From NCBI RefSeq assembly GCF_030867145.1, contig NC_134415.1:20686417-20750416 (forward strand): a stretch of 64,000 nt of DNA, read 5' to 3'. The translations under genes were made by a program, and so were the position numbers. The stretch is from Opisthocomus hoazin (taxonomy: Eukaryota > Chordata > Aves > Opisthocomiformes > Opisthocomidae). The notes below the pieces were generated by a model. The model searched no databases and was not told where the DNA came from. It was given only the letters and a program-made list of their open reading frames with translations. Positions 18,601-30,752 of this stretch are shown one piece after another (positions within the stretch are counted from its first letter, which is position 1; each line of letters opens with the position of its first letter).

Positions 18601-21600
18601 AACAAAGAGTCGTAACAGTTACTGCTGAAATGAAATTGCTTGTGGAAGGAAAGTGCCTAATTACAGTACACAGTAGGACACAAAATGAAGACACCAAATG
18701 AAAGGGCAGGGAGGTTCAATCAAATAGAATCCAGAAAGCAACACTTCTGTTGCATTTAAGCTAAAAGACATTGTGTGACCAGTTTCACATTCATATTTCC
18801 CGAGACTTCTAAAATTTCCATTTAGGAAGGTGGGAAAAAAAGTTTTCATGGACAAAAGCCAAAGACAAGCATTGAGCAGGTGTTCTAGCACCACCACTCC
18901 TTCTCAGAGATGACCCACAGCATCCTCTGTTGCACAAATAACAGTTTCTTTCAGAAAGTGCCAGCTGCGATCAATGGCGCCCTGTCTCTCACTTGGGGTT
19001 CATAACTTTGGTTGCAAATGCAGCTCTTGTAATGGGTTAAAAAAAATCATTGGTGGCCTTGCCCTAGTTAGTTTGTGTTGATTTAAGAAACACCCAACCA
19101 GACATTTTCCCTCCTTTTTCCCTCTTCAACACTGTAGCATTTTTTGTTAGAGGAACTTTACTGGAAGCTTTTCAGGTCCAGAGTATAACACCAAATACTT
19201 TTAACACATTAAAACACTGAACAGTGTCTCACACTGAAAAAAACTGATCACCCAGATTTTGCAGGGGAACTACAGTTTAATGACAGTTTACAGCAGTGAA
19301 AAGCTTCTGTTGACATAAATGAGCTTGGATCAGGCCCCACATCAGACAAGCAGTGTCTGGGCCACTACAGCTATTCAAAAGCTGTATATGAACAGAGCAC
19401 AATTTTCTTACTGAATTCCATCACTGAGGATTTCATCAACTTGATTTTTATTCCATTTTTCTTTTTGGGGCCCCAAGATACAGCTTTCTTCCTGCCAGGC
19501 AAGAGAAGGCAAAGGGGAGTTTCTCTAAACCACACTGAGGTCCTCTAAAGTCAGGACAGAACAACAAAACACTGAGCCTTCGCATTCTGCGTTTACTATA
19601 CACCCAAACTTTGCTAGGTCAGAGAAGACGAGGGATAGTACTGGCTCTGAAATGAAGCCCAGATTTTTCACTATTACATAAACTAAACAATCACAGATGA
19701 CACATTCTCTCATGCCTTGATGCCTTCCTCTGGATCCAAAAGATTAATTTCCTCAACTGGACTAAGCTTGTATTCCTTCACAGTTGTGCTTTCCCATGCT
19801 GCTGGCAATGGCAGATTGACTAGAACGAGGAGTGGCTGCTGCAGGGGAAGCATTACAGATAAAACCAAAAACACAAATGAAATGGATTTGAAGGATTCTA
19901 GAACACTTTGCTGCTAGGAGAAGCTGAAGAGCAGAAAAAAACATTAAAGCAAGAAAAGTCATTAAAACTTGGTGACTGTGCATGCATGAGGAATGGTGGA
20001 AATGAGAACACATGTGAAAGACCTGGAAACAAAGCAAAGAAGAAAATGAAGTTGTATGTGAGACTATCTTTGCTTGCTCAAGAGAAACGTATGAAAATTC
20101 CTCTCCATATTCCAACAAAAAAAGCCTGAAATTATTGGGCCATATATTGCACTTCAAAAAAGAAAGCACAGACATAGCTTTGGATCATGGACATTCCCAG
20201 TGAGCCAGGGAGCCATTTACTTCGCCACTTCAGCCGACAATAACCACCACTAGAGACTTATGAGGAAGATGTAGAATCTCAGTAATGGAGATACCTTTGC
20301 CATTTTGCACAAGCAGAGATTGTGCATGGTTAGAAAAGATGACTGAATGCATCCATCAGGCTACTCTGGGATGTTAATTCCGTATGGGCATTTGTCACCC
20401 CTGTCCACTCCGGTCAGGCAACATACTACTTTGTAGCTCAATGCTTTCTCTGACCTGCCTTTCTTCCCTTGCTGAATGCTCTCAGTCAACCAGATTAGTA
20501 TTTGTAACAATTATTAAGGACGGTTGTTACAACAGGGGACTGGAAGCAGAACTTCTAGTTCTACTCCTTACAGGGAATGAAGCAACCTGAGGGAAGGAAA
20601 GAGGTCCACAGAAAACTAAGACTTCAAATTTTGAACATCTTAACAAAGACAGTTTTCCAGTATTTGGACTGTGGTTTCATTCTCTTGAGTTAAAGCATAA
20701 AACTGTTGCTGTTGTGACTATCCAAAGACTGTTTTTCCATCTTACGTTTTGTTCTTTGCTTCTGCTGTTTTCAATTGCCATGCCAAAGTTTCTCCTGTTT
20801 ATTCTAATTGTTTTAGTGTGTCTGACTCTCATTGGTTTATATGTTTAGTCTTGTCCTGATTTAGTATGAATTAAAATGCCAATGCCACGACCAGTCTGCA
20901 AATATGAGTCAGAACAGAAACTATTTCAATAATACTATGGATGGTACCCATCTGGTTTGATATCTAAATCATATAGAATAATGTTGGTTTTGTTTTCTGC
21001 TGCTATTGCCAATGAAATGTTGATTGTGATTGTGACCACAAATATGTTTTGTTCCTGCTCTTATTAAGCCAAAAGAGTGTGGTTTACTGCATGTATGTAC
21101 GTGAGGTTGTTTTGATTATACTAAATTCACTTTAGAAAACCCGCATTCTGCCACTGCAGCGCTACAGGACAATAAGAAAAGAATTTCCAATGAGAACAGT
21201 GTTTTAAAAGCAAACCACTGGGCCTCTTCCCTTTAGAAGAATTTTAAGGCACACTACCCTTTCTTCTGAATTTCATTATGTCTCAAAATTACATCTCAAT
21301 ACTGTCTTAAACAGAAGGTGCCCATCCTTTTCGATCTCCGTCATTACATAAGACATAGCAAATTTCAAACTGTAAAATCTCCATTTCACACAGAGGCTAT
21401 GCTTCTTTAAATCATTAGTTTACTGTATTGAGTAAAAACGTTATGTGCTAACTTTTTTTTACTGGTGAATCTGGCTACCATATGTTCAATGGTAGCTTGA
21501 AGCTTCTCTTTCTGATTTTCAGCACCTTACCTCTACAGACCAGGGAATGCTTACTATTTAACGTCTGCCACCTCTAGCTTTCCAGATAGAGGGCCAAGAT

Positions 21601-24130
21601 TGTATTCTAAAGGGTCAACACGGTATTTTATCATTTGAGTTATAACATAGCATTGCCTAGGTCTGGCAGAGTCTTGATCAATATGATTAACTTATAGGAA
21701 AGATGTAGTCTTGAGTGGTGAAGAAGCATATCAAACATCATGTGTCCAAAAATGTGTCTGACCTCCTTTGTGTTACTCTCACACCTAATTTAGTTTATTC
21801 AGTCTCCTCCAAACAACAGGCATGCAACATGATCACTGCTGTCGATGTCTTTTACAAACTAAAACTTCACCATAAAGACAAACAAACTCACAAAAAGCTG
21901 ATGCTCTTTCATCCCTGTTGAAATGAACCCTACCTTCCAACCTAGAATATATAGCCCCTTCTAAATCCCAGATATAAAGGCAGTCAAGAGATACCCTCTT
22001 GGCATCAATACTAATCCTAACCTGGCAGTTTTTACCACATTTAACAGAGTTTGATTATGGTTTCATTTTTCATAGCTTTGCTCTCCACCTAAGCACACCC
22101 CAGCCTACAGTTTAGTACCGTCCAGTAATTTTACCAAGATTTTTGAAACATGGGATACATTTAAACTATCTATACATGGGTACTACATGGAGATTTCAGT
22201 TAGATTAAACTCTTGCCAGCTAAATTTAAATGCAGTCTTTTTCTTATTTTATTAAGTGCCTGAAGTGCACTTAATCTCATTGTAACAGCATCAATGGCTA
22301 CAACCCATGGTTTAATATGGCCAGTTACTATGGCTTCAAATAAATGACTTTATTTGTATCATATCAAACTTGCAGACAAAAAACGGGAATTTTCTTTTTT
22401 GTTTGTTTGTTTAAGTGTCAAGAAAAAGCCCAAAGCTGCGGTTGTCAGCAGTGCTTAAACTGGCAGACAATTTTCTGAATATTTTTTTCCCCACATTTCA
22501 GAAAGCCAGGAAAAGGAACTTCTTGAGGTTAGAGCACCATGTTTTATATTTCAATATAATGTCACAAGCATCTGATAGCTCATTCACACATAATGTCAAG
22601 ATCAGTTTTACAAGATCTTACTCTGACTTACAAGACAACTATTCTTCTTGGAAAGCTGCCAGTGTGTTCTGCAGATTACATAAAGTATTAAATCTTTCTG
22701 ACACAGGTTCTATGATTATTTAAGGGTTTTCATTGTTTCTGCAACGCATGTCTATGCCTAAACTGTACTTACTCCTCAGCATATTCTTCTAATCATGTAT
22801 TCTACACTTCCTTGACCCACAGGCTTTGATATAATTGCTGATTCAGATTGAGGAATTGGTTTTTTTACTGCAGAATTCCCAGCAGGATGAGCTGATGCAG
22901 TCCAGACACATCTCCTTTAAAATCCTATTTTAAGCAAGTTTGCATATATAGTTTAAAAACAGATGGGTTTATAACAGTGCAAATCAAAGACTGATTTGCA
23001 AGTTTACCGGGGCTGACAAGGACAGCCAGTTTAGTTTAGCATTTGCATTGTTGCATACTGGGATTCTTCTGATATTTAGTATTCACTATAAAACCCAGGC
23101 TGCTGGAACCAAGAGCTTTCATGAACTTCTTAATTTTTAAAAGAAGTTTCCAAACCTTACCTATGTAACAAAAAAACAACAAAAAAAAGACACAATTACC
23201 TAATTCTAAAAGCTAAATGCCCACAAAATGAATAAAGAGGAACTAAGACACTCCTTTAAAAAAGGATTTCAGAATTTAAAAACTAGCTTTGGGGTGCAGA
23301 GGTGCTAAATTTTTGAAGGTTCCCCACTTCCACTTCTTGATCTGTTTGGCTATGAATAGATTGGGAGACCTTCTCTCTCTTCTGTCACTGTCACATAAAA
23401 TGTTGTCTGTAAGTAATCAACTCATAACCTAGTTTTTCATGGAGCTAACTTCAGTTTCTTTGCAATATTAAGCTTTCTTTCTCGCTTTTCTAGTGGAGAC
23501 AAATTCTTTGAACTGAAAACGTGTTACAGTTGACCAGCTTTATTTACCTTCATAAAATCGTTTCAAATTCCTCTGCTGACAAAGAGTATCAGAGTTCACG
23601 ACTTCCCATGCGGGTTTACTATGAAATGCTGCTTTTCTGGCAAGGCTAAGGCCGAGCCACCTAGCCCAGCTGAAAACACAAACCCCAGTCTCTCTTCTCC
23701 CTGAAGTTCGAGACAGCTGATCAAAGCTCCAGCAGACAACACGTTCAAACTTCTCCCCGTTCCCACAGCCTTCTTTCAAAGCATTTTTTAAGGGGCTGAC
23801 ATCACCCGGCCCAGCCGCCTCCACCGTCGGCTCTGCTCCTTCCCCCTGCCCCTGCCAACTCCCGGCCTCGCTGCCCAGGGCCCAGGAGGGGGCCGACCCC
23901 TCTCCTCCTGCCCCGGCCTGGCGAGGGAGGCGACAGCCGCTCTGCCCGGCCCAGGGCGAGAGGCGCGGGGCGCGCCCCGGCCCGGCCCGCCCCGGGAGGC
24001 GCAGGGAGCCTCAGTCGTGCCCCCGGAGCCGCGACGCCCTGCGCTCCCTTGACCTCGGGGCCCCTCCGTCCAGTGAGGGCCGGACACCGGCCCCGCGCCG
24101 GGGCCTGCCGGAGCCCCCCCGGGTACTAAC

Positions 24131-24180
24131 CTGACCAGGTCGGTCATACAGGATCCCACCACCACCACCTCAGCGGCCAT
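24131..24180 (-). CDS. RBKS: RBKS exon 1 (start codon)
   Basis: Minus-strand ATG at 24180-24178 opens 16 codons (MAAEVVVVGSCMTDLV) plus two bases of a Ser codon, then donor AG|GTTAGT. VVVVGSCMTDLV is the conserved N-terminal strand of animal ribokinases. The phase joins exactly to exon 2, giving ...[17 protein letters not shown]. From memory, mammalian RBKS carries about a dozen more residues before this strand, so this protein has a short N-terminus. The start is chosen because it is the only in-frame ATG reaching the conserved strand and its Kozak context is strong. The gene shares its promoter island with BABAM2 on the other strand. Confidence 0.93.
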
Positions 24181-24619
24181 GGCGCCAGGGGACGGGGCTG
24201 CCCCAGGCCCCGCAGCCCAGCCGAGGCGCGGCCGGGACCTTGGACCCAGCCTTCGCGCCAGGCCCCACCGCGGCGGCGGCTTCGCCCGTTGCTACGAGCG
24301 ACGGGCGGGGGAGGCGGCGGCGACTGCCGGCCCGCAGGGGCCTTCGGCCGGGAGGGGTGCCCCTGGCGAACGCCTGCCGGCACGGCCGCCCCCTCCCCTC
24401 CTCGCCCTCTCCCCCACCCCGCTCCGGCCGCCAGGAAGCCGGAGCCCCAGGCCTGCACGGCCAGACCGTCCGCCCAGGCACCGCGCCGGCCGCCAATATC
24501 GAGACCGGCGAAGACCCCTCCGGCCCGGGGAGCGGTGGCGGCGGGCCGCGGAGGCGCGCACGCCGCGCGGCGGGGCGGGAGCGGGGGCGCGCACGCCGGG
24601 CGCGCGTGGACGGGACGGG

Positions 24620-24666
24620 CGCGTGGCCACGGCCGTTGCTAAGGGGCCGCGTTCCGGCCGCCGTAG
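24620..24666 (+). other. BABAM2: Candidate 5' UTR first exon end of BABAM2
   Basis: BABAM2 coding sequence starts in an internal exon with an upstream acceptor, so a noncoding first exon must lie in the CpG island. The best donor-like site I see is CCGTAG|GTATGG after base 24666, just downstream of a GTTGCTA element. The 5' limit given is arbitrary. Other GT sites in the island could serve, and only transcript data would decide. Confidence 0.3.
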
Positions 24667-27600
24667 GTATGGCGGGGCCCGGGACGGGCCGCGGAAGGGC
24701 GGGCGGGCGGGAGCAGCGCCCCTGCCGGCCCCGGGGGAGCGGCGCGGCGGGCGGGCGGGCGGGCTGGGGCTCTACCCCGGCCCCCGCCCCCTCCGCCAGC
24801 CCCGGGGCGCTTGGGGCGAGGCGGGGACCGGCAGGCCGCGGGCCCGGCCCGGGAGGAGCTCCGCAGGAGGCGGCGCGGAGGCCGGCGGGGCCCGTGGCGG
24901 CGGCTGGGCGAAGCACCGCCCGGCCCGGCCCGGCCCGGCCCGGCCCGGCCCGCTCCCAGGCGGGGTGGGGGTGGCGGCGCCGGCGCCGGCTCGCCGCGCC
25001 TGTCGTGGCCGAGGCGGCAGCCGGGGGGGGTCAGTCCGGTGCGCGGCCTCCCCTGCCAAGGCTGAGGGAACCCGGCGGCTTACCCGGGGCGGATCCGCGT
25101 TACCGACCGCGCTGCGGTGGGGGCACGGCGGGAGGAGGTGGTCGTGGGTCCCCTCGTTTCCCCGCGCCTGTCGCTGCCGCCCTCGCAGCGCAAACGGCAG
25201 GGCCAGCTTCGGGGGGGGGGGGCGGGGCCCTCGCGCTGCGAGGCCTCTCACCGCCACGGTCGCCTTTGCCGCCTTCTGGCTTGGCTTCAGTCCCGCAGCG
25301 TCGTTACCGGCGGTGCGGGAAGGGAGGGTCCCGCCTCCGGACCCGCTGGTGCCTGGGGTGTCGTGGTTCCGTGAGGACTGCGAAGCACCCGTTACTGCTG
25401 CCTGAGGTCGGGACGCCAGGCTGCTGAATCCGGGAGGATTCCCCCCGCTCGTTTGTTTACTTCTTTCGAGTGTTTTGCTTTGGGAGGGAAGGAGTCTGGC
25501 GAATTTTGGTTTGGTTAATTCCCCTGAGTTTGTTTGTGTTCTGTTTCCAGTACTGTGGGAAAATTAAGCTGGGGGGGAAAAAACAAATATGTCTGTGACA
25601 ACTGAAACTTACAAAAATGGTACTGGTTGTGTTATGGTTTGTAAAGACCTTTGTGTACAAAATAAATTGGTGAGTTCAATTGGTAGTGACCCGCTAAGTG
25701 TTGTGTATCTGGCTTGTTACGTAGAAGGTATTGTGGATCTTAAGTGATGCAATAAAACCAGGAAAAATGCCTAGTAGTCATTTACATCTTGTTTTGACAA
25801 TATCTGCATATTTTATTAACAAAAAGATGGGGAATCTCACCCTGCAGTTCAGTTTGGAAGGTGCATCTGTCCAACTTTGATAAACATGTGTATCTCTTAT
25901 GTCTCATGATTCTACCCGCATAACACCTACAGTCATGAAACGTGTCATTATCAGAGCCATTCCTGAGCTGTTTGTGTAGACCTTTAAGATTGTTAGAAGG
26001 ATAGCTTGTTTCTCGGCATGTTTTCAGAAGTTCTTACCTTCATCAGTCCAGCTGCCCCTCTGCTTGAAGTTACCCTCCCAACAGCAGAGCTAGCGGACTG
26101 AAGTGTGTGCCCTGTATTAGCCACTCTTGTGCAAAGTCTCAGTTTAAACTCATTTGTATTAGCAGTTTGAGCTAAGCCATTGGACTTTGCATTGAAATAG
26201 GTCAAGTGTGGGCTCGTCTCCTCGTAAGTTCCTGTGAGGAAGAATAAAGGTGAGTAGGCAGTAGTTTTTGTTAGAGAAGTAACAAACAGGAGGTAGCATC
26301 TTAAATTGCTGCGGGTGTTTGCTAAGCCAGCTTAAGTTGTTGCCCATCAGTTACAGCAAATCCTATATGTGAAGAGAACATGTTATATGTGAAGACATTG
26401 ATATTTAGTCTTCAGCTTCTTTGCTGCCGTAAAATGTAAGGCCCAGTGTATTCAAGATAATTACTGGTTTTAGGAAGTCTTTTTGTTTGCCTGAAAGTGC
26501 TTGGCCTTTGCTTTATTCAGATACATTCGGAATAGCTAGGATTAATACTCTTGAACATTGCTTCATACCATTTCAGTGTGACTGACTTTTATGAGAACAA
26601 AATGTATAACTTTAATATTGCTACCAGATACAGGGAATTACCAGTTTGTGGAACATCCATTAGTAACCAACTAATGCTTGTAAACGAGTGTTAGAAACAA
26701 CAGAAAATTGCAACTGTTGCCTTGAGTTGTTCACACTCTCTCTATAGGACACTTACTAATACAGCAGTCCATATGCAGCATTTCATATGGAGGTAAATAC
26801 AGTATGCATCAGTGTTTTTCAATTAAATAAGTGTTCTAAAAAATATCTTCTAATGGTCAAAGCTCTTCTGCCCTGCTTGTCAGTGACATGTTTATGTTAC
26901 TTTGAGTCATTTAAAGTTTTGTTTTCTAAAACTGTGAAGTTCAGTTAGTTTTCAGATAGAACTCTGTGCCTGAGAATATCATCAAATATGTTAAGTCAGC
27001 ATTTTAATAGGTTACTTACCCTTCTTTTCTCAAATTTCTCCTACCACAGTCTGTTGTCCACGTGCCGTAGCTTTTTTGTGGTGCAATGAGTTAAAATGTG
27101 TGCGTGCTCAGTTTCTGCATTTCAGCTAAAAAGCAGCAGGCTCTTGGAAGTGTGCCAACTTAGTGGCCTAACTGATTTAGCGTAAGGTCACACAATTGCA
27201 AGCACTTCTGAAAAAACTGTGCTTAAAATGTGTGTACATCAGCTTCCTGATCTGTTTTGTGAGTGAAGATGCCTTTAAAGGAGTATGATGATACCGCTGA
27301 AAGAAGAGCAGTGTTAGCCTTTAAAAGGCATTGTAAAATGCTGTGAATAGCTACCTACAGAAGTAATGTAAAAGTAATAACGGGCTATCGTTACACTAGT
27401 GGTATTAGAAATTACAGATGGCAATGCAGAGAGATGGTCAAACCCTTGGTGCCGTTGCAATCGGTAATGCAAGTCCCATTGATTTCAGTGGAAGCGGAAC
27501 AAATGTGGCTTGTCAATTACAGACTCCTGGTGGAAGTGCTCACAAGAAGGGCTACGCTGTGGAGTGTCAGAATGGCCCTCAATTTTATTTCTCTTTCTCA

Positions 27601-27886
27601 TGGGAATAGGATCTTAACTAAAGGAACCTGGGGCAGAAGTCCGTTTTTGTGTTGATGTTGAATAAATGGGCTTCATTGAATGTTGTAGAGGTAGGAGAAG
27701 AAAAAATTACTTGTGTTTATTCTTCCTTTACAAACTTGTGCACACTTCAGTTACTCTATGTTCCTGATTGTTTCTGTGCTTAGTTTTTTTCCTTTCATGT
27801 TTGCAAAAGAGTGCATGTGAATTTACATCAAGTAAGTAGAATATGTTTTGATTTTTTTTTTTCCTCCCCTTACCGTCCCTGTGCAG
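24667..27886 (+). other. BABAM2: BABAM2 intron 1 (5' limit uncertain)
   Basis: Sequence between the presumed noncoding first exon in the CpG island and the acceptor GTGCAG at 27881-27886. The part after 25.4 kb is AT-rich. A short phrase at 27470-27491 (containing 'cccattgatttcagtgg') resembles a very old amniote repeat. Open frames at 27418-27655 show no known family. Confidence 0.6.
24918..24952. repeat. CGGCC tandem repeat in promoter island
   Basis: About six to seven perfect copies of a 5-bp CGGCC/GGCCC unit inside the CpG island, downstream of the presumed BABAM2 start. Confidence 0.9.
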
Positions 27887-27918
27887 CTCAAGACAAAAGG
27901 AAAGAGGAACGTACTAAA
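27887..27918 (+). other. BABAM2: BABAM2 exon 2, 5' UTR part
   Basis: The exon starts directly after a good acceptor (T-rich tract at 27851-27870, then GTGCAG). Its first 32 bases are noncoding and run into the start codon at 27919 (AAAATGT context). Confidence 0.8.
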
Positions 27919-28046
27919 ATGTCACCTGAAGTTGCCTTGAACAGAATTTCTCCAGCACTCTCACCCTTCATTTCCAGTGTGGTGAGAAATGGAAAAGTAG
28001 GACTGGATGCTACTAATTGTTTACGGATTACAGACTTGAAATCTGG
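27919..28046 (+). CDS. BABAM2: BABAM2 (BRE) first coding exon
   Basis: BABAM2 (BRE/BRCC45) is a non-catalytic scaffold of the nuclear BRCA1-A complex and the cytoplasmic BRISC complex. It bridges the BRCC36-Abraxas deubiquitinase pair to BABAM1/MERIT40. The ATG at 27919 opens [11 protein letters not shown], followed by the near-invariant stretches [17 protein letters not shown] and [10 protein letters not shown]. This is 42 codons plus two bases, ending at the donor GG|GTGAGT. The protein start matches the known vertebrate N-terminus, so the start is firm. The mature protein is about 383 residues; this exon gives about 11 percent of it and belongs to the first UEV-like domain. Confidence 0.97.
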
Positions 28047-30523
28047 GTGAGTTCGTTCCTCATGCAAAAATAATATCCAACCCCTCACAGTTAAGATGTC
28101 TTTTCAGGACTGAATTTTACTAGGTTCATACGCATTTGCAATATATCTTGAGCTGACATACTAGCTAGGTTATTATTTGTCTTACTACCATTTTGTAGTT
28201 TGAGAGACTTAATTTGTCATATTGTTGGCAATAATAATCTTGTTAGAACACTTCAATTGCTGCCACTTGATAGTGCGATAGTGCTGTTTCTCAGCAGTGA
28301 GACAGTTATAAACACTTTTTCCTGATGTTTATCACTTGCCCACTAGATCTTTTTTTTAAATGAAAAACTTCAATATAAATTTGTGTGACCTAAGCTGTAG
28401 TCACGAATATACTAAATAAGAAAAAGATTATTTTTTCCTTTATGTGACCTTCCTCAAGATCAGTATATCAAGTGGCTGTAGGGGCAAGTGATTGAAATAG
28501 GCCAAGCTGTTCCTTTTATTTTGAAGTCCAGAAGCGTTCGTGGTAGTTTCCAGATCGTAATAAAGTTTGGGATCCACATGTACAAAGGGCCTCTGGTGTG
28601 TACCCTGTGTGAATAATACATGGGGGAAGTGACATGCTAAAAGTATTAAACATTGTGCAGAGAGAGGAGACTCTCAAGGTAGCTGATAAAAGAATGCTAA
28701 AGATGAGACATGTCAGAAATTGCGTTATTCTTTTTAGAGTTGAGCATCTAACGGCATCCCCGATTCAGGCATTCATTTGATACTGGAGTTCAGAGCCCGA
28801 AATTACTGTAGCTTAAGGTATCTAAATCACCACTTTTGTACAGACTACTGCTTTGTATATAATTTTGAATGATAGCATGAGCCAACAGATCCTGAGAACC
28901 ACCACAAATCACTGTTGTTTAAAATTCAGTTCTGCTGAAAACTTTGTTTAATATGCTTCGTTTGGCTGCTTTATTATGGTTTAAAGGAGAGTTTGGCAGG
29001 TACTTTTGTGGTAGTTACAAAGCCTTTTCAGGAAGGAGGTGTGAATTCTAGGGTTAGCTTGAAAGGAACCGTTCCCTCCCTGTTAGGTGCTGTGACAGAG
29101 TACAGATTTACTTGGAGGTCTAAGAAGCTATAAATTTGTTATTGGTGTTGTCTGGCTTGGCATTTAGGCTTGCAGGTTATGTGAGACAGGCTGCGCAGTT
29201 ACGCATCTGCTGCTGTCATTTCATGCTGGACCTTGCTTTCTCTTGAACTATAACTAGCCTTCTGGGAAGGCTGAGATGGAAACTATCTTACATTTCTCCT
29301 ATTGAATCTGAGAGAAGGGAATACAGAAAAAGGTAGAGAGAAAAAACAGTTGCAGTCTGGTGATGGTGTCAGCTTGTTGGGAGGTAGATAAGGGTTTTGC
29401 TTTCTGCCCACTGAATGCTTATGCTGCCTGCGTTTGAAATAATAGATTAAAATAATATAAAGTGGTGTTTTCTACCTGACCCTTTTCAGAGGTATTTGTA
29501 GTAAGTGTCTAAAGTTTTCAGGCAGTGATCTTACCGAGAAGATTGTGAATTTACTTTGATAAACCTTAGATGTTTTTTCTTTAAGAAACTGAAAACTGCC
29601 CCCAACTGCACCTGTCACCCAAATCCAGTGATTCAAATTGTATAGTGGCTGTGTTGAACATGGAGTCTACAAGTACAGCTCCTGACAGAGATTGTCCCAT
29701 ATCTTGTTTAAAGGCATAGGCTCAGCTATATGCAAGTGCTAGCAATGTTTAGTTTTTTTTTTCTTCTTGTTCTGGAACATAGAAATGAACCCCATTCTTT
29801 ATGTTGAGGCTTTTTTATGCATTGAGGTTATTAGGAGCTGGAGTAATCAAGATTCTGCATTTAGTTGAGAATTATTTTTTTAGGGTAGAGTTTTTGTACA
29901 AATAAGTTTCTTAAAAGCATTGTTCTAAACAGGATTTATTAGCAATTACTTGAATTTCTTTGAAATGTAAGTTTCATGCAGTGGATTTTTAGGAAAGATG
30001 CTTGTTGTTTGTTATAAATAAATAGGCTAAGAATGGTTTGTAGTAGAAAATTTTGAATTTATGCATTGTGGAAATACAAGGTGCCTTGTGATTTAATGCT
30101 TTATGATGTCACTGAACAGGTGAATGGTGTAAAACTGCTTAACATAGGATGGGTGCATCACAGAATCATAGACAAGTCACTTCCGTAACTCAAGATCTAG
30201 TTCAGTGTTCTTTAACCTTTGATTTAGGAGCCTTTGGGACTCCAGATTGTTTTTGAGAGGCCCATGTCAGATGATTAATAACAAAATCCCCAAACCACCA
30301 TATTGTCAGTAGATTTAAATTTGTTGCTGGATAATGCATCCAAAGGAAACCTTTGTACATCTTTCAGAGTCCAAACATGAAAAACATTGGTCTACTCTCC
30401 ATGTCTATCCTCACAAGATTATTCAGACCCCTGTGTACTTTCAGTTTCGTTAAGCTTTGTTAAAGAGAGAAGTGACAATGCAGAGGAAATAGCAGGCAAA
30501 GGCAATTATAGGTGATATCTGCA

Positions 30524-30752
30524 TGAATCATAAAATCATTAAGGTTGGAAAAGACCTCTAAGATCATCAAGTCTGACCGTCAACCCAGCACCACCATGCC
30601 TGCTAAACCGTGTCCTGAAATGCTGTATCTACATGTTTTTTGAACGGCTCAAGGGATGGTGACTCCACCCCTTGCCTGGGCAGCCTGTTCCAATGCCTGA
30701 CCACTCTTTCAGTGAAGAATTTTTTCCTAATATCCAGTCTAAGTCTCCCGAC
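30524..30752 (-). mobile_element. CR1 3'-end fragment
   Basis: On the plus strand it begins with the reverse complement of a CR1 end ('aatcattaaggttggaaaag', 'acctctaagatcatcaag'). It runs through 'gcctgggcagcctgttccaa' and 'tcagtgaagaattttttcct' to the region coding for the ORF2 C-terminus. It is a minus-strand, 5'-truncated and moderately diverged copy. Confidence 0.9.

Larger units (their letters stand above)
23800..25425. promoter_or_regulatory. CpG island / bidirectional RBKS-BABAM2 promoter
   Basis: GC content and CpG density rise abruptly at about 23.8 kb and fall at about 25.4 kb, with AT-rich intron on each side. RBKS begins inside it on the minus strand (ATG at 24180, good Kozak context GGCGCCATGG) and BABAM2 must begin inside or near it on the plus strand. 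Visible elements are many GGCGGG Sp1-type boxes, one CCAAT in a GCCGCCAATAT context at 24493-24497, and two GTTGCTA half-sites resembling RFX X-box arms at 24288-24294 and 24635-24641. No TATA box was seen, as is usual for housekeeping CpG-island promoters. Long open frames in the island on both strands are a side effect of few AT-rich stop codons. The transcription starts are not visible from sequence alone. Confidence 0.85.

Noticed and set aside
23540..23824. Minus-strand ORF of 94 codons beside the RBKS start
   Set aside because: It lies in RBKS intron 1 downstream of the exon 1 donor and has no recognisable similarity.
24170..25427. Long open frames on both strands in the CpG island (up to about 400 codons)
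   Set aside because: They are Pro/Arg/Gly/Ala-rich frames that stay open only because GC-rich DNA has few stop codons. They overlap each other on opposite strands and show no domain. The only coding part here is RBKS exon 1.
30155..30260. 'cacagaatcatag' phrase suggesting a CR1 tail
   Set aside because: Only the short tail-like phrase is present. The adjacent sequence does not match a CR1 3' end.
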